Shown one piece after another: positions 27,760-36,267 of a DNA stretch of 64,000 bases. A program made the position numbers and the translations under genes. The DNA lies in NCBI RefSeq assembly GCF_020873895.1, contig NZ_JAHWGT010000028.1:27789-91788 (forward strand), in the 5' to 3' direction. The first letter of the stretch is position 1. Every line of letters begins with the position of its first letter. The DNA is from Streptomyces sp. DH12 (GTDB lineage: Bacteria; Actinomycetota; Actinomycetes; Streptomycetales; Streptomycetaceae). The notes below the pieces were generated by a model. The model was not told the origin of the DNA, ran no database searches, and worked only from the letters and a program-made list of their open reading frames with translations.

Positions 27760-29274
27760 TCAGGCGCCGTCCGCCTCCGGGGCGGCGGTCCGCCGGGTGG
27801 CCGGCGTCGCGGGGCGCGTGTGGATGAACAGCTCCTGCCGGCCGGGGGGAGCCGCCCGGTGCTGGGGGAGCGGCAACTCGTACCGCACCGGCCTGCGGTG
27901 GTCCGCCAGCTGCCGGTCGACGTTGTACACCCGGCCGAACTCCCACAGCATCCGCGCGAAGTTGGTCTGCCCGCGCAGCAGGTTCCGGCCGAGCACGCCC
28001 AGGGCGCCGAAGGCGTTGCGCAGGCCCAGGTGCTTGCGGTTCAGCACGGCCTGGGTGCGCACCAGCTCCCGGTAGAACTCCTCCAGCGGCAGCTTCGTCG
28101 GCACCACGGCGTGCTGGATGTCGAACAGCCGGTAGTCCCGCGTGGTCAGCTGGCGGGCCTCGGTGTGCCAGATCTCGGTGCCCGGGTAGGGCGTCATGAC
28201 CGTGAGGTGCACGATCTCCGGCACCGACAGCGCGAACTCGCGCACCAGCCGGAAGCGCTCCGCGTCCCACCCCGGATCCACGATGAGGTTGATCGCCACC
28301 ATGATGCCCATGCGCCGGGCCACCTCCAGGGCCCGGAAGTTGTCGTCCGGGCTGACCCTCTTGCGGTACAGGTCCAGGCCCTCGGCGTCGATGGCCTCCA
28401 TGCCGAGGAACATGTACCGCAGCCCCAGACGCGTCCAGCGCTCGAAGACCTCCTGGTTGCGCAGCAGGACGTCGCTGCGCGTCTCCAGGTAGTACTGCTT
28501 GCGGATGCGGCGCCGCTCCAGGGCGGCGGCGATGCCGTGGCCGTGCTCGGGGCGGATGAACGCCACGTCGTCGACGATGAAGACGTTCGGCTCGCGGATC
28601 GACGCCATCTCCGCGGCCGCCGCCTCGGGCGACGCCTTGCGGTAGCTGCGCCCGTAGAACGTCCACGCCGAGCAGAACGAGCAGTCCCAGGGGCAGCCGC
28701 GGGTGAACTCGATCGAGGCGCACGGGTCCAGCTCGCCGATGAAGTACCGGTTGCGCCGGCGCATCAGGTCACGCGCCGGAAGCGGGTGGTCCAGGCTCTC
28801 CAGCAGCCGCGGCGCGGGACCGCGCCCCTCCGCCGACACGACCCCCGGGACGGTGCCCAGGCCGCCGTCCCGCGCCGCCTGAAGCAGCGGCGGCGCCGCG
28901 GTCTCCCCCTCGCCGCGCACGATCGCGTCCACGGCGCCCTCGGCCTGCCGCAGCACGTGCTCGGCGATGAACGAGACGCTGTGCCCGCCGAAGAACACGA
29001 AGCACCCGGGGGACGCCTCCTTGGCGCGTCGGGCGATGTCGATGGCCTCCGGGATGTTGGCCAGGTAGTTGAGGGAGATCCCCAGCGCCTCCGGTGCGAA
29101 CGAGCGCAGCTCCGCGTCGAGCACGGACGGCGGCAGCACCTGAAGGTCCACCACGCGGACGTCGTGGCCGGCGTCGCGGACCGCGGCCGCCACCCGTTCC
29201 AGCCCCAGGGGTTCGAGTCGTAGGAAGATCTCCGAGTACATCAGGGCACTCGGGTGGACCAGGAGCACGCGCAT
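27760..29274 (-). CDS. hpnR: Cobalamin-binding radical SAM protein, hopanoid C-3 methylase (HpnR)-like
   Basis: A 504-residue class B radical SAM enzyme. The N-terminal B12-binding domain (MRVLLVHPSALMYSEIFLRL, FVFFGGHSVSF) is followed by the radical SAM cluster motif CPWDCSFC (Cys194, Cys198, Cys201) inside the very characteristic EFTRGCPWDCSFCSAWTFYG block, and VFIVDDVAFI and LRYMFLGMEAIDAEGL later. The resemblance to HpnR is strong along the length, including the GQTNFARMLWEFGRVYN C-terminus. HpnR adds a methyl group at C-3 of hopanoids at the membrane. No other hopanoid genes are in the window, so it is unlinked from shc/hpn genes. Confidence 0.82.
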   Translation of the reverse strand: MRVLLVHPSALMYSEIFLRLEPLGLERVAAAVRDAGHDVRVVDLQVLPPSVLDAELRSFAPEALGISLNYLANIPEAIDIARRAKEASPGCFVFFGGHSVSFIAEHVLRQAEGAVDAIVRGEGETAAPPLLQAARDGGLGTVPGVVSAEGRGPAPRLLESLDHPLPARDLMRRRNRYFIGELDPCASIEFTRGCPWDCSFCSAWTFYGRSYRKASPEAAAAEMASIREPNVFIVDDVAFIRPEHGHGIAAALERRRIRKQYYLETRSDVLLRNQEVFERWTRLGLRYMFLGMEAIDAEGLDLYRKRVSPDDNFRALEVARRMGIMVAINLIVDPGWDAERFRLVREFALSVPEIVHLTVMTPYPGTEIWHTEARQLTTRDYRLFDIQHAVVPTKLPLEEFYRELVRTQAVLNRKHLGLRNAFGALGVLGRNLLRGQTNFARMLWEFGRVYNVDRQLADHRRPVRYELPLPQHRAAPPGRQELFIHTRPATPATRRTAAPEADGA

Positions 29275-29336
29275 GTGAGTCTCCCGCCGGATGGCGACGA
29301 AGCTTTTCTTCTCTGACGTTTCCGTGCCGGACGCGG

Positions 29337-29660
29337 TCAGCCGCGCCGCCAGACCAGGCGCACGGCGAAGTTCACCCCCACGGTGCCCTTCGCGACGACC
29401 ACCCCCGTCTCGCCGCCCACCTTCAGGCCGAACTCCACCTCCGCCTCGTCGGGACCCATCTCGCGCAGCGTCCGCGACACGCTCGACAGGGTGGGCCGTA
29501 GCTGCTCCAGGGCCTCCTGGAACGACACCCGGGCCCGGGCGGTCAGACCCTCGCCGGGGACTCCCTCGGTGGTGTCCACCGGAACCAGGTCGGCGTCGGT
29601 CTCGAAGACGGCGGTACCGCCGCTGCCGTCGTCCACATCGATCGTGATCAGCTGCGCCAC
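29337..29660 (-). CDS. Trypsin-co-occurring domain 1 (CU044_2847-type) protein
   Basis: A 107-residue single-domain protein. The pattern AQLITIDVDDGSGG, VSFQEALEQLRPTLSSVSRTL, then DEAEVEFGLKVGGETGVVVA and VNFAVRLVW matches the small domain found with trypsin-like proteases and NTPase conflict systems in actinobacteria. GTG at 29660 is chosen, with GAGGGTGG before it; the in-frame ATG upstream adds 29 residues of unlikely sequence. No trypsin gene is adjacent: the neighbours are hpnR 62 bases downstream and a divergent CAP protein. It may be an orphan component acting with a protease elsewhere. Confidence 0.8.
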   Translation of the reverse strand: MAQLITIDVDDGSGGTAVFETDADLVPVDTTEGVPGEGLTARARVSFQEALEQLRPTLSSVSRTLREMGPDEAEVEFGLKVGGETGVVVAKGTVGVNFAVRLVWRRG

Positions 29661-29894
29661 GGATCCACCCTCACCCGGGGGCGCCGCCCCCGCACGCCGG
29701 GACCACCCGCAGGTGCCACGCCGGCGTACCGCTTGGCCGTTTTCCACCGCTCCGCGCGCGGCGGCGGTTTCCCCGGCGGGCCGTCACGGAAGGCTGTCCC
29801 CACGGAAGTGTCACGGACGGCGCTGCGCCCGATCTCCCGAGCACCGGACCGAACCGGCAGCCCGCTGCCACGAGACGGAGAGAGCGGAGTACCC

Positions 29895-30830
29895 GTGCGG
29901 CACCACCAAGACCCCACCGACCAGACCGGCCGCCCGTCCGGCGAACGCCGACCGCGTCACCACCGGGCGAGGACCACCGCGGCGCCCCCGGACCGGCGCC
30001 TCGCTCCCGCCGCCCGGCGCCGCGCCGGACGGCGCTGGACCTACCAGGGCGTCGGCACCATAGTCGCCGGCGCCGTGGCGGTCGCCGCCGTCGCGGCGGG
30101 CACCCTCGTCCTGGACGGCACGGGAGGGGCGGGCGGCTCCCTCGCCACCCGTACCGCCGTCCCCGGCCCGACCGCTCGCGACCACCACACGGCCGACCAC
30201 CACACGGCCGAGCGCCGCACCGACGGCCCCGCGCCGCGGTCCTCCGCGCCGGGCGCCGCGCCGGACACCTCCCCGCCGGCCATCCCGCCGGCCGGACCCG
30301 CCGATCCCGCGCCCGCCGATCCCGCTGCTAGCCGGACGCCCGGCCCGCCCGGGGGCGCCCTGGGCGAGCGGCGAGCGGCCCTCCCCGCGGCCGAGGCCAC
30401 GCACCCGGCGCGCGCCCCCCGGGCGGGCACCGCCTGGGGGACGGCGGCCCGTCAGGTACGCCGCGTCGTCGCCCTCACCAACGCCGAACGCGCCAAGGCC
30501 GGGTGCCCGGCGCTGCGCGTGGACCGGCGCCTCCAGAAGGCCGCGCAGAAGCACGCGGACGACATGGCGGCCCGCGACTACTACCAGCACGAAAGCCCCG
30601 AGGGGCGGGACGCCGGTGACCGTATCCGGGCCGCCGGCTACCGCTGGCACACCTGGGGGGAGAACATCCACCGCGGTCCCCGGGACCCCGTCAGGGCGGT
30701 GCGGGACTGGATGAAGAGCCCCGCCCACCGCGAGAACATCCTCAACTGCGCGTTCCGGGACGTCGGCATCGGCGTGAACCTCCGCTCCAACGGCCCCTGG
30801 TGGGTGCAGGGCTTCGCCGTCGCCAAGTAG
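29895..30830 (+). CDS. CAP-domain (SCP-like) protein with one membrane anchor
   Basis: A 311-residue protein. A basic cytoplasmic N-terminus of about 50 residues precedes a membrane segment (GTIVAGAVAVAAVAAGTLVL, about 53-73); then comes a Pro/Ala-rich, His-containing linker to about 185 and a C-terminal CAP domain of about 125 residues: VVALTNAERAKAGCPALR, AAQKHADDMAARDYY, GENIHRGPRDP and SPAHRENILNC. The extracytoplasmic CAP domain is typical of secreted SCP/PR1 proteins of unclear function. GGAG sits five bases before the GTG. The sigma-CAP fusion gene converges on it and shares the HRGPRDP motif, so the two CAP domains look like paralogues. Confidence 0.88.
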   Translation: MRHHQDPTDQTGRPSGERRPRHHRARTTAAPPDRRLAPAARRRAGRRWTYQGVGTIVAGAVAVAAVAAGTLVLDGTGGAGGSLATRTAVPGPTARDHHTADHHTAERRTDGPAPRSSAPGAAPDTSPPAIPPAGPADPAPADPAASRTPGPPGGALGERRAALPAAEATHPARAPRAGTAWGTAARQVRRVVALTNAERAKAGCPALRVDRRLQKAAQKHADDMAARDYYQHESPEGRDAGDRIRAAGYRWHTWGENIHRGPRDPVRAVRDWMKSPAHRENILNCAFRDVGIGVNLRSNGPWWVQGFAVAK

Positions 30831-30843
30831 GCCGGCGGCGCAC

Positions 30844-30866
30844 GGGGGAGCCGCGCACGCTCCCCT
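30844..30866. terminator. Hairpin between convergent CAP-domain genes
   Basis: GGGGAGC (30845-30851) pairs with GCTCCCC (30859-30865), with a G-T pair extending it, around a 7-base loop. It sits between the two converging stops and could end transcription on both strands. Confidence 0.5.
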
Positions 30867-30892
30867 CGGCGCCGGGGCGGGGCACCGGCGGA

Positions 30893-32479
30893 TCAGGCGG
30901 GGCCGGCCAGGACCTGCACCCACACGGTGCCCTGCGGCCCGGGCACGGCGGCCACGCCCGTGTCCCGGTACCGGCAGCCGAGCATGTTCTCCTCGTGCAT
31001 CGAGCCGTCCATCCAGTCGTCCACCACCACCGCGGGGTCGCGGGGACCCCGGTGCAGGTTCTCGGCCCAGGCGCCCGCGCCGTACCCCTCGTCGGCGATC
31101 CGCGCGTCCGCGTTCCGGCCCTCCGGGTCGGCGTGCGCGAAGTAGCCCCGGTCGACCATGTCCCGCGCGTGGGCCCGCGCCGCGGCGGTCAGCCGGGGAT
31201 CCGGCCGCAGCGGCGCGCAACCGGCCCGGGCGCGGCGGGCGTTGACCAGGTCCGTCAGCCGCTGCGCGGTGCTCGGCCGGGCGGGTCGGGTACGGCTCGC
31301 CGGCGGGCCGGGTGCGGGCGTGCTCGGGCCGGGGGAGGCGGTCGGCGAAGGGCGGCGCGGCGGGGAGGGGGAGGGCGCGGGCACCTTCGGCGCGGTGGTC
31401 CCCGCCGTGGGCGAGGCGGTCGTCGGCGCGGCCGGGGCCGGGGGCCCGCCCGTCGAGGGCCACAGCGCGGCCAGCAGCGCCCCGCCCACGGCGAGGCCCC
31501 CCACCGCGGCGGGCAGACGCCACCGCACCGCTCCGCCGACCGGGCCACCGCCCGCGGCACCGGCTGCGGGGCCACCGCCCGCGGGGGCAGCGGCACCCGG
31601 GGCACCGGCTGCGACGGCGCCTGCTCCCGGGGAGCCCGCCCCGCCCGCGGCGGCGCCCGCGGACGAGACCGCGTCGGACACGGGCACCGCCCCCGTACCG
31701 GAGCCCCACGGGTACCCCGACAGGGGGGCGACCAGGGCGAGACCGGCCAGCAGTCCTTCGGCCGGGACGAGACCGGACCGGTGTCCCCCGCAGGCGCGGC
31801 AGCCCCGGGCGTGCCGTGCCACGCGCTTGCGCCACACCGGTGCCGGACGGCCGTCCCAGTCCGCCGTGAGCCGTGCGAGCCCCCGGCACCGAGGCTCCGC
31901 GGCCAGGGCCCGCACCACCACCCGGCCGGTCTCCAGCCGGGTCCGCATCCGCTGCACCCGCACCGCCGCGTGCCGTACGGGCACGCCCAGCGCCTCGGCC
32001 AGCTCGGCGCGCGTGAGCTGCCCGGCGGCCTCCTGCCACCACAGGGCCAGCAGGTCCCGGTCGCCCTCGTCGAGCCACCGGGTGGCCTCGGCGACCTCCC
32101 TGCGCTGCCCCGAGAGGCCCAGCCGCAGGATCGTCAGGTCCACGAAGTCGCCCGCCGGGTCCGGCCGCTCGGCGAGGCGGTCCACCGACGCGACGGGCGC
32201 CTGCCGGCCCTCGTTCCAGCGCCGCCGCACCTGGTTCATCGCGATGGCGACCAGCCAGGAGCGGAAGCGGGACGGCTCGCGCAGTCCGGCCAGGCCGGTC
32301 AGCGCCCGGTACATGGTGTCCTGCACCACGTCGTCGACGTCCGGGTGCCCGTCCAGGGCCCGCCCGACGACGTTGTAGACCAGCGGCAGGTGGTCCGCGA
32401 CGAGGCGCTCCCGCGCGCGGCCGTCACCCGGCCGTGCCGCGCTCACCAGCTCCGGTATGTGCTCGCCGTCCGTGTGCAT
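30893..32479 (-). CDS. ECF-type sigma factor fused to a zinc-finger anti-sigma motif, membrane segment and CAP domain
   Basis: A 528-residue fusion. Sigma region 2 is at about 25-90 (LPLVYNVVGRALDGHPDVDDVVQDTMYRAL split over two helices), region 4 at about 125-185 (QLTRAELAEALGVPVRHAAV). At 223-230 the motif HARGCRAC gives His-x3-Cys-x2-Cys, the zinc-binding anti-sigma signature. An Ala/Gly-rich stretch, a membrane helix at 321-340 and a Pro/Ser-rich linker follow, then an extracytoplasmic CAP domain at 405-528 with AENLHRGPRDP. This puts sensor, anti-sigma and sigma parts in one polypeptide. ATG at 32479 is chosen. How the sigma part leaves the membrane, presumably by proteolysis, is unknown. 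Confidence 0.88.
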   Translation of the reverse strand: MHTDGEHIPELVSAARPGDGRARERLVADHLPLVYNVVGRALDGHPDVDDVVQDTMYRALTGLAGLREPSRFRSWLVAIAMNQVRRRWNEGRQAPVASVDRLAERPDPAGDFVDLTILRLGLSGQRREVAEATRWLDEGDRDLLALWWQEAAGQLTRAELAEALGVPVRHAAVRVQRMRTRLETGRVVVRALAAEPRCRGLARLTADWDGRPAPVWRKRVARHARGCRACGGHRSGLVPAEGLLAGLALVAPLSGYPWGSGTGAVPVSDAVSSAGAAAGGAGSPGAGAVAAGAPGAAAPAGGGPAAGAAGGGPVGGAVRWRLPAAVGGLAVGGALLAALWPSTGGPPAPAAPTTASPTAGTTAPKVPAPSPSPPRRPSPTASPGPSTPAPGPPASRTRPARPSTAQRLTDLVNARRARAGCAPLRPDPRLTAAARAHARDMVDRGYFAHADPEGRNADARIADEGYGAGAWAENLHRGPRDPAVVVDDWMDGSMHEENMLGCRYRDTGVAAVPGPQGTVWVQVLAGPA

Positions 32480-32702
32480 GCCCCGCCTCGCCTGTCGTGT
32501 CCCGTCGTCCTGTCCTCGGGGGATCCGGCAGCGGGCCCGCGACAACAGAAAACAGCCGGACACTACGCACCCGGCGCGCCGGCGCGAAACTTCCGGAGGG
32601 GCGCGCCCCCGCCCCGGGTCTTGCCCACCGCACGGCGCGGAAATAGGTTCCGGGTGAAACCATCCACGTCAGGGCCCCAGGCCCCCGGCTCCCGGAGTCC
32701 GC

Positions 32703-33374
32703 ATGCCCCTGCACGTCCCCGCCGGCTCGCACATCCTCTTCCAGGGCGACTCCGTCACGGACTGCGGCCGCGACCGGAGCGCGGGCGCGGACGTCAACGC
32801 CGCCCTCGGCCACGGCTACGTCCACCTGGTCGCGGCCCGCGCCACCGCGCGGGCGCCCGGCCACCGCTGGCGCTTCTCCAACCGCGGTGCCGCCGGCGAC
32901 AAGATCGCGGAGCTGGCCGCCCGGTGGCAGGCCGACACCCTCGACCCGGCGCCCGACCTGCTGTCGGTCCTCGTCGGCGTGAACGACGCCTGGCGCGTCG
33001 TCGACGGCGAGTGCGGCGACATCGACGCGGACGGCTTCCACGCGGCGTACGACGCGCTCCTGACCCGGACCCGCCAGGCCCTGCCGGACGCGCGGATCGT
33101 CCTGTGCGAGCCGTTCTCCCTGCCCGGCGGCCCCGACTCCGACTTCGACGAGGCACTCGCCGCGCAGGTGCTGCTCCGTCAGAAGGCGGTCGCCGAACTG
33201 GCCGCCGCGCACCGCGCGGAGCACGTGCGCCTCCAGCCGGTGTTCGACGAGGCCGCGCGGCGCGCCCCGGCCGTCCACTGGCTGTACGACGGGGTGCATC
33301 CCACGCCCGCCGGCCACCAGCTGCTCGCCGACGCGTGGATCAGCGCCGTTGCAGCCGGGCCACCCGCGCGCTGA
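32703..33374 (+). CDS. SGNH/GDSL-family hydrolase
   Basis: A 223-residue cytoplasmic esterase-like protein with all four SGNH blocks: ILFQGDSVTDCGR (nucleophile Ser), FSNRGAAGDK (Gly), SVLVGVNDAW (Asn) and YDGVHPTPAGH (Asp and His). It lacks a signal peptide. SGNH enzymes of this type deacylate small esters or sugars. The ATG follows a weak purine tract. Its 3' end overlaps the convergent amidase gene by 35 bases. Confidence 0.9.
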   Translation: MPLHVPAGSHILFQGDSVTDCGRDRSAGADVNAALGHGYVHLVAARATARAPGHRWRFSNRGAAGDKIAELAARWQADTLDPAPDLLSVLVGVNDAWRVVDGECGDIDADGFHAAYDALLTRTRQALPDARIVLCEPFSLPGGPDSDFDEALAAQVLLRQKAVAELAAAHRAEHVRLQPVFDEAARRAPAVHWLYDGVHPTPAGHQLLADAWISAVAAGPPAR

Positions 33375-34104
33375 GGTCGGGCAGCCGCGCGTACAGGGCC
33401 GCTCCCGGGCAGCCCGTCGGGTATCCGTCCGTGTGGCCCCCGACGACCGGCAGCGCGGCCTTCGTGCCCTCCGGGAAGCGGGACTCGTCGCTCGTGGAGA
33501 CCAGGCGGACCGTGCCGCGCGGGTCGGGGCCCGCGGGGTCGAGCTTCCAGGCGACGAGCCGGGCGATGGCGTCGAGCATCGGCTCGGGCACGGGCGTGCC
33601 CTCAGGGAACGTACCGATGGCGGCGATGCCGACCGTGCCCTCGTTGAAGCCCTTGGTGTGGGCGCCGATGACCGCCCGGTCGACCCCGCCCGCGCGGCCC
33701 TCGTAGATGGTGCCGCAGGCGTCGACGAGGAAGTTGTAGCCGATGTCGTCCCAGTGCCTGCCGTGGGCGTGCCCCGCGTACAGGCCGCGCAGCGTCCCCG
33801 GCACGCTCACGCAGTCGTAGTCGTTGGGCGTGCTCGTGTGGTGGATGACGGCGGCCCGCACCGCCGGGGCGTACCGGGCGGCGGGGGCGGTCGACACGCT
33901 CTCCGCGTGCCAGGCCGTGCGCGGCACGATCGCCGGCCGCGGCGGCCGGTGGTGGGCGCCGCGCGGTGCTCCGGTGCCGGCGGGGCGCGCCGTGGTGTGG
34001 GTGGGCCCCGCGGTCCGGCCGATGACGACGCTCCCGGTCACGAGCACGGCGAGGACGGTCAGTGACGCCGTGACCCGGGCCCGGCGCGTACGCGGCAGAC
34101 GCAT
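33340..34104 (-). CDS. Secreted N-acetylmuramoyl-L-alanine amidase (PGRP type)
   Basis: A 254-residue peptidoglycan amidase. A hydrophobic N-terminus after RTRRAR (residues 12-31) is a signal peptide or anchor. The amidase_2/PGRP domain starts at IVPRTAW (about 60); zinc ligands and catalytic residues are seen in AAVIHHTSTPNDY, DIGYNFLVDACGTIYEGR, and VVGGHTDGYPTGCPG. It cleaves the amide between muramic acid and the stem peptide outside the membrane. No cell-wall binding repeat is present. The gene overlaps the convergent SGNH gene over the last 35 bases. Confidence 0.92.
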   Translation of the reverse strand: MRLPRTRRARVTASLTVLAVLVTGSVVIGRTAGPTHTTARPAGTGAPRGAHHRPPRPAIVPRTAWHAESVSTAPAARYAPAVRAAVIHHTSTPNDYDCVSVPGTLRGLYAGHAHGRHWDDIGYNFLVDACGTIYEGRAGGVDRAVIGAHTKGFNEGTVGIAAIGTFPEGTPVPEPMLDAIARLVAWKLDPAGPDPRGTVRLVSTSDESRFPEGTKAALPVVGGHTDGYPTGCPGAALYARLPDLSARVARLQRR

Positions 34105-34324
34105 GCTCCACGCCTCCTCCGCCCGGCCGCTCCCCGCCGTGGACTCGTCCTCGTCGACGGACGCACCGGCGACGACACCATCGTCGCCGCCGTCCGGCCC
34201 GGGCGCCCGCCGGAGTGCTCCGTCCGGGACGCGGCCGGGGCGATGTCAGTGGCGGGTCCTACCGTTTCGGGCAGTGGGACCCCGTGGGAAAGGCCGGGGG
34301 GTCCGTCCTGGGGAGGGGTCTGCC

Positions 34325-35776
34325 ATGTCCGCTGTGTCCACGGCGTCGACGACGTACCTGGAGCTGTCGCAGGACGGCGGTGGCGCGCACAAGTTCTACG
34401 AGGTCACCGTCGACGGACTGGTGGTGACGGTGCGGTACGGGAGGATCGGCGCGGCCGGCCAGGTGCAGACGTCGACGTTCCCCACGGCGGAGAAGGCGAG
34501 GGCCGCCGCGGCGAGGAAGGTCGGCGAGAAGGTCCGCAAGGGATACGAGCCGGCCGTGCCGGGCGGTCGCGCCCCCCGCTCGGTGACCCGCCGCCAGGTC
34601 GCCTCGACCCCCTCCACCGCGCGGGCCGTCGCACCGGTGCTGTGGCGGTTCCGCACGGGCTCGGCCGCGTTCGGCATCCACGTCGACGACGACCGCTGCT
34701 GGGTGGGCAACCAGGCCGGGGACGTCTACACCCTCGACCACGACGGGGGCGTCCTCGCCCGCTTCACCCTCCCCGACGGCGTCAAGTGCCTGGTGGCCGA
34801 CGACTTCTGGATCTACGCCGGCTGCGACGACGGCCGGGTGTACGACCTGTCGTCGAAGCTGCCGTTCGCGGCGTACGACATCGCGGCCGACGTCGACATC
34901 TTCTGGCTGGACATCCACGAGGGCGTCCTCAACGTCTCCGACCGGAACGGCCGGCTCACCGTCATCGACCACGAGGACGAGCACCAGTGGGCGCGCGGCG
35001 GCCGTGGCGAGCACGCCTGGATGGTCCGCGCCGACGACCGCGCCGTCTACCACGGCCACCACCGCGGCGTCACCGCCTACGCCCCCGACGGCGGCGGCGA
35101 ACTGTGGCACACGGCCACCCGCGGCGGCGTCCTGTTCGGCTGGCAGGAGGACACGGCGGTGTACGCGGGGACGGCGAACCGCGTGGTGCAGCGCCTGGCG
35201 AAGGACGACGGGCGGATCGAGGCCACGTACGTCTGCGACAGCGCGGTGTACTCGTGCGCCACCTCGCCCGGCGGGCGCTTCGTCTTCGCCGGTGACGGCT
35301 CGTCGTCCGTGTACTGCTTCGACCGGGACGGTACGCGCCTGTGGAAGCTGGGCACCGGGGGCGGCTCCGCCCTGTCCATGCAGTACCGCGACGAGCGGCT
35401 GTACCTGGTGACGACGGACGGCTCGCTGGTGTGCGTGGACGCCGGCGAGGCGGCCGTCGCGGCGGCGCAGCAGGGCACGGTGCCGGTCGCGCGGGACGTC
35501 AAGCTCGCGGCCGCCCTGCCGACGTACGCCCCGGCGACCGCCGCGGCCTCGGTGGTGTCCGTGGCGCAGGCCCCGGCGGGCTCGGTCGTCGTGGAGTGCG
35601 TCCGCAGCGGCGGGAGGGTCCGCGTGCACGTGGTGTCGGAGGGGTACGAGCCGTCGTGGAACGTCCAGTTCCCCCGGGCCATACGCGAGCCCGGCGCGCG
35701 GTACGTGGTGGACGCGCTGCACGCGGCGTCCGGCGGCTTCTACCGGGTGCGGGGTGACATCAGGAGGCTGCGGTGA
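34325..35776 (+). CDS. WGR-domain protein with a PQQ-like beta-propeller
   Basis: A 483-residue cytoplasmic protein. Residues 10-75 form a WGR-type domain (YLELSQDGGGAHKFYEVTV, then VRYGRIGAAGQVQTS and the Lys-rich helix EKARAAAARKVGEK), a module found in PARPs and bacterial DNA-damage or stress proteins. From about 95 onward a repeating pattern such as CWVGNQAGDVYTLDHDGG, WIYAGCDDGRVYDL and FVFAGDGSSSVYCFDRDG forms a seven-to-eight-bladed quinoprotein-like propeller, but without a signal peptide. No catalytic domain is visible. A GGGGAGGGG ribosome-binding site precedes the ATG. It overlaps the next gene by four bases (GTGA), so the two are co-translated. Confidence 0.85.
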   Translation: MSAVSTASTTYLELSQDGGGAHKFYEVTVDGLVVTVRYGRIGAAGQVQTSTFPTAEKARAAAARKVGEKVRKGYEPAVPGGRAPRSVTRRQVASTPSTARAVAPVLWRFRTGSAAFGIHVDDDRCWVGNQAGDVYTLDHDGGVLARFTLPDGVKCLVADDFWIYAGCDDGRVYDLSSKLPFAAYDIAADVDIFWLDIHEGVLNVSDRNGRLTVIDHEDEHQWARGGRGEHAWMVRADDRAVYHGHHRGVTAYAPDGGGELWHTATRGGVLFGWQEDTAVYAGTANRVVQRLAKDDGRIEATYVCDSAVYSCATSPGGRFVFAGDGSSSVYCFDRDGTRLWKLGTGGGSALSMQYRDERLYLVTTDGSLVCVDAGEAAVAAAQQGTVPVARDVKLAAALPTYAPATAAASVVSVAQAPAGSVVVECVRSGGRVRVHVVSEGYEPSWNVQFPRAIREPGARYVVDALHAASGGFYRVRGDIRRLR

Positions 35777-36267
35777 GCGACGCGGGAGGTACGGGTTTCG
35801 AGGCGGCCACGGGCGACGGGCCGCCGCCGCCGGACCCGGCGCGGGACCCGGACGCGGCGCGGCGGCGCGCCACCGAGGTGCGCGTGGCGTTCGAGGGGCT
35901 GCTCCAGATACGGAGGCTGACGCACACCGGCGGCGGCGACCCGCACGCGGTGCCGGCCGACTGGGAGCGCGGCCGGCCGGTACGGGCGGTCGCCCTGGCC
36001 CTGGAGGCCGCCGGTACGGCGCCCTCGGCGCTCGACGCCGACGGGGCGCGCGCCGCGACCGGCTACCGGGTGGCGCCGGGGGAGCGGCCCGGTCAGGTCC
36101 GGGTCGAGTGGGTGGGCCCGCCGGGCGGTGGCGCCGCCCGGGAGGAGGAGGGCGCGCTGACCGCGTGCGCGCGGACGCTGGAGCGGCTGGGCTGGGAGGC
36201 GCTGCTCTACCGGGGGCCGCGGGGGCGCCGCCACTTGGAGGTGGAGCCCGCCGCCCCCGGCGGGTGA
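35773..36267 (+). CDS. Hypothetical protein coupled to the WGR-propeller gene
   Basis: A 164-residue cytoplasmic protein with GTG start overlapping the stop of the WGR gene. Residues 35-110 are moderately ordered (VRVAFEGLLQIRRLTH, then VRAVALALEAAGTAPSAL), and a C-terminal block ends ACARTLERLGWEALLYRGPR before an Ala/Pro tail. No family is recognised. Translational coupling suggests it is a partner or regulator of the WGR protein. Confidence 0.7.
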   Translation: MSDAGGTGFEAATGDGPPPPDPARDPDAARRRATEVRVAFEGLLQIRRLTHTGGGDPHAVPADWERGRPVRAVALALEAAGTAPSALDADGARAATGYRVAPGERPGQVRVEWVGPPGGGAAREEEGALTACARTLERLGWEALLYRGPRGRRHLEVEPAAPGG

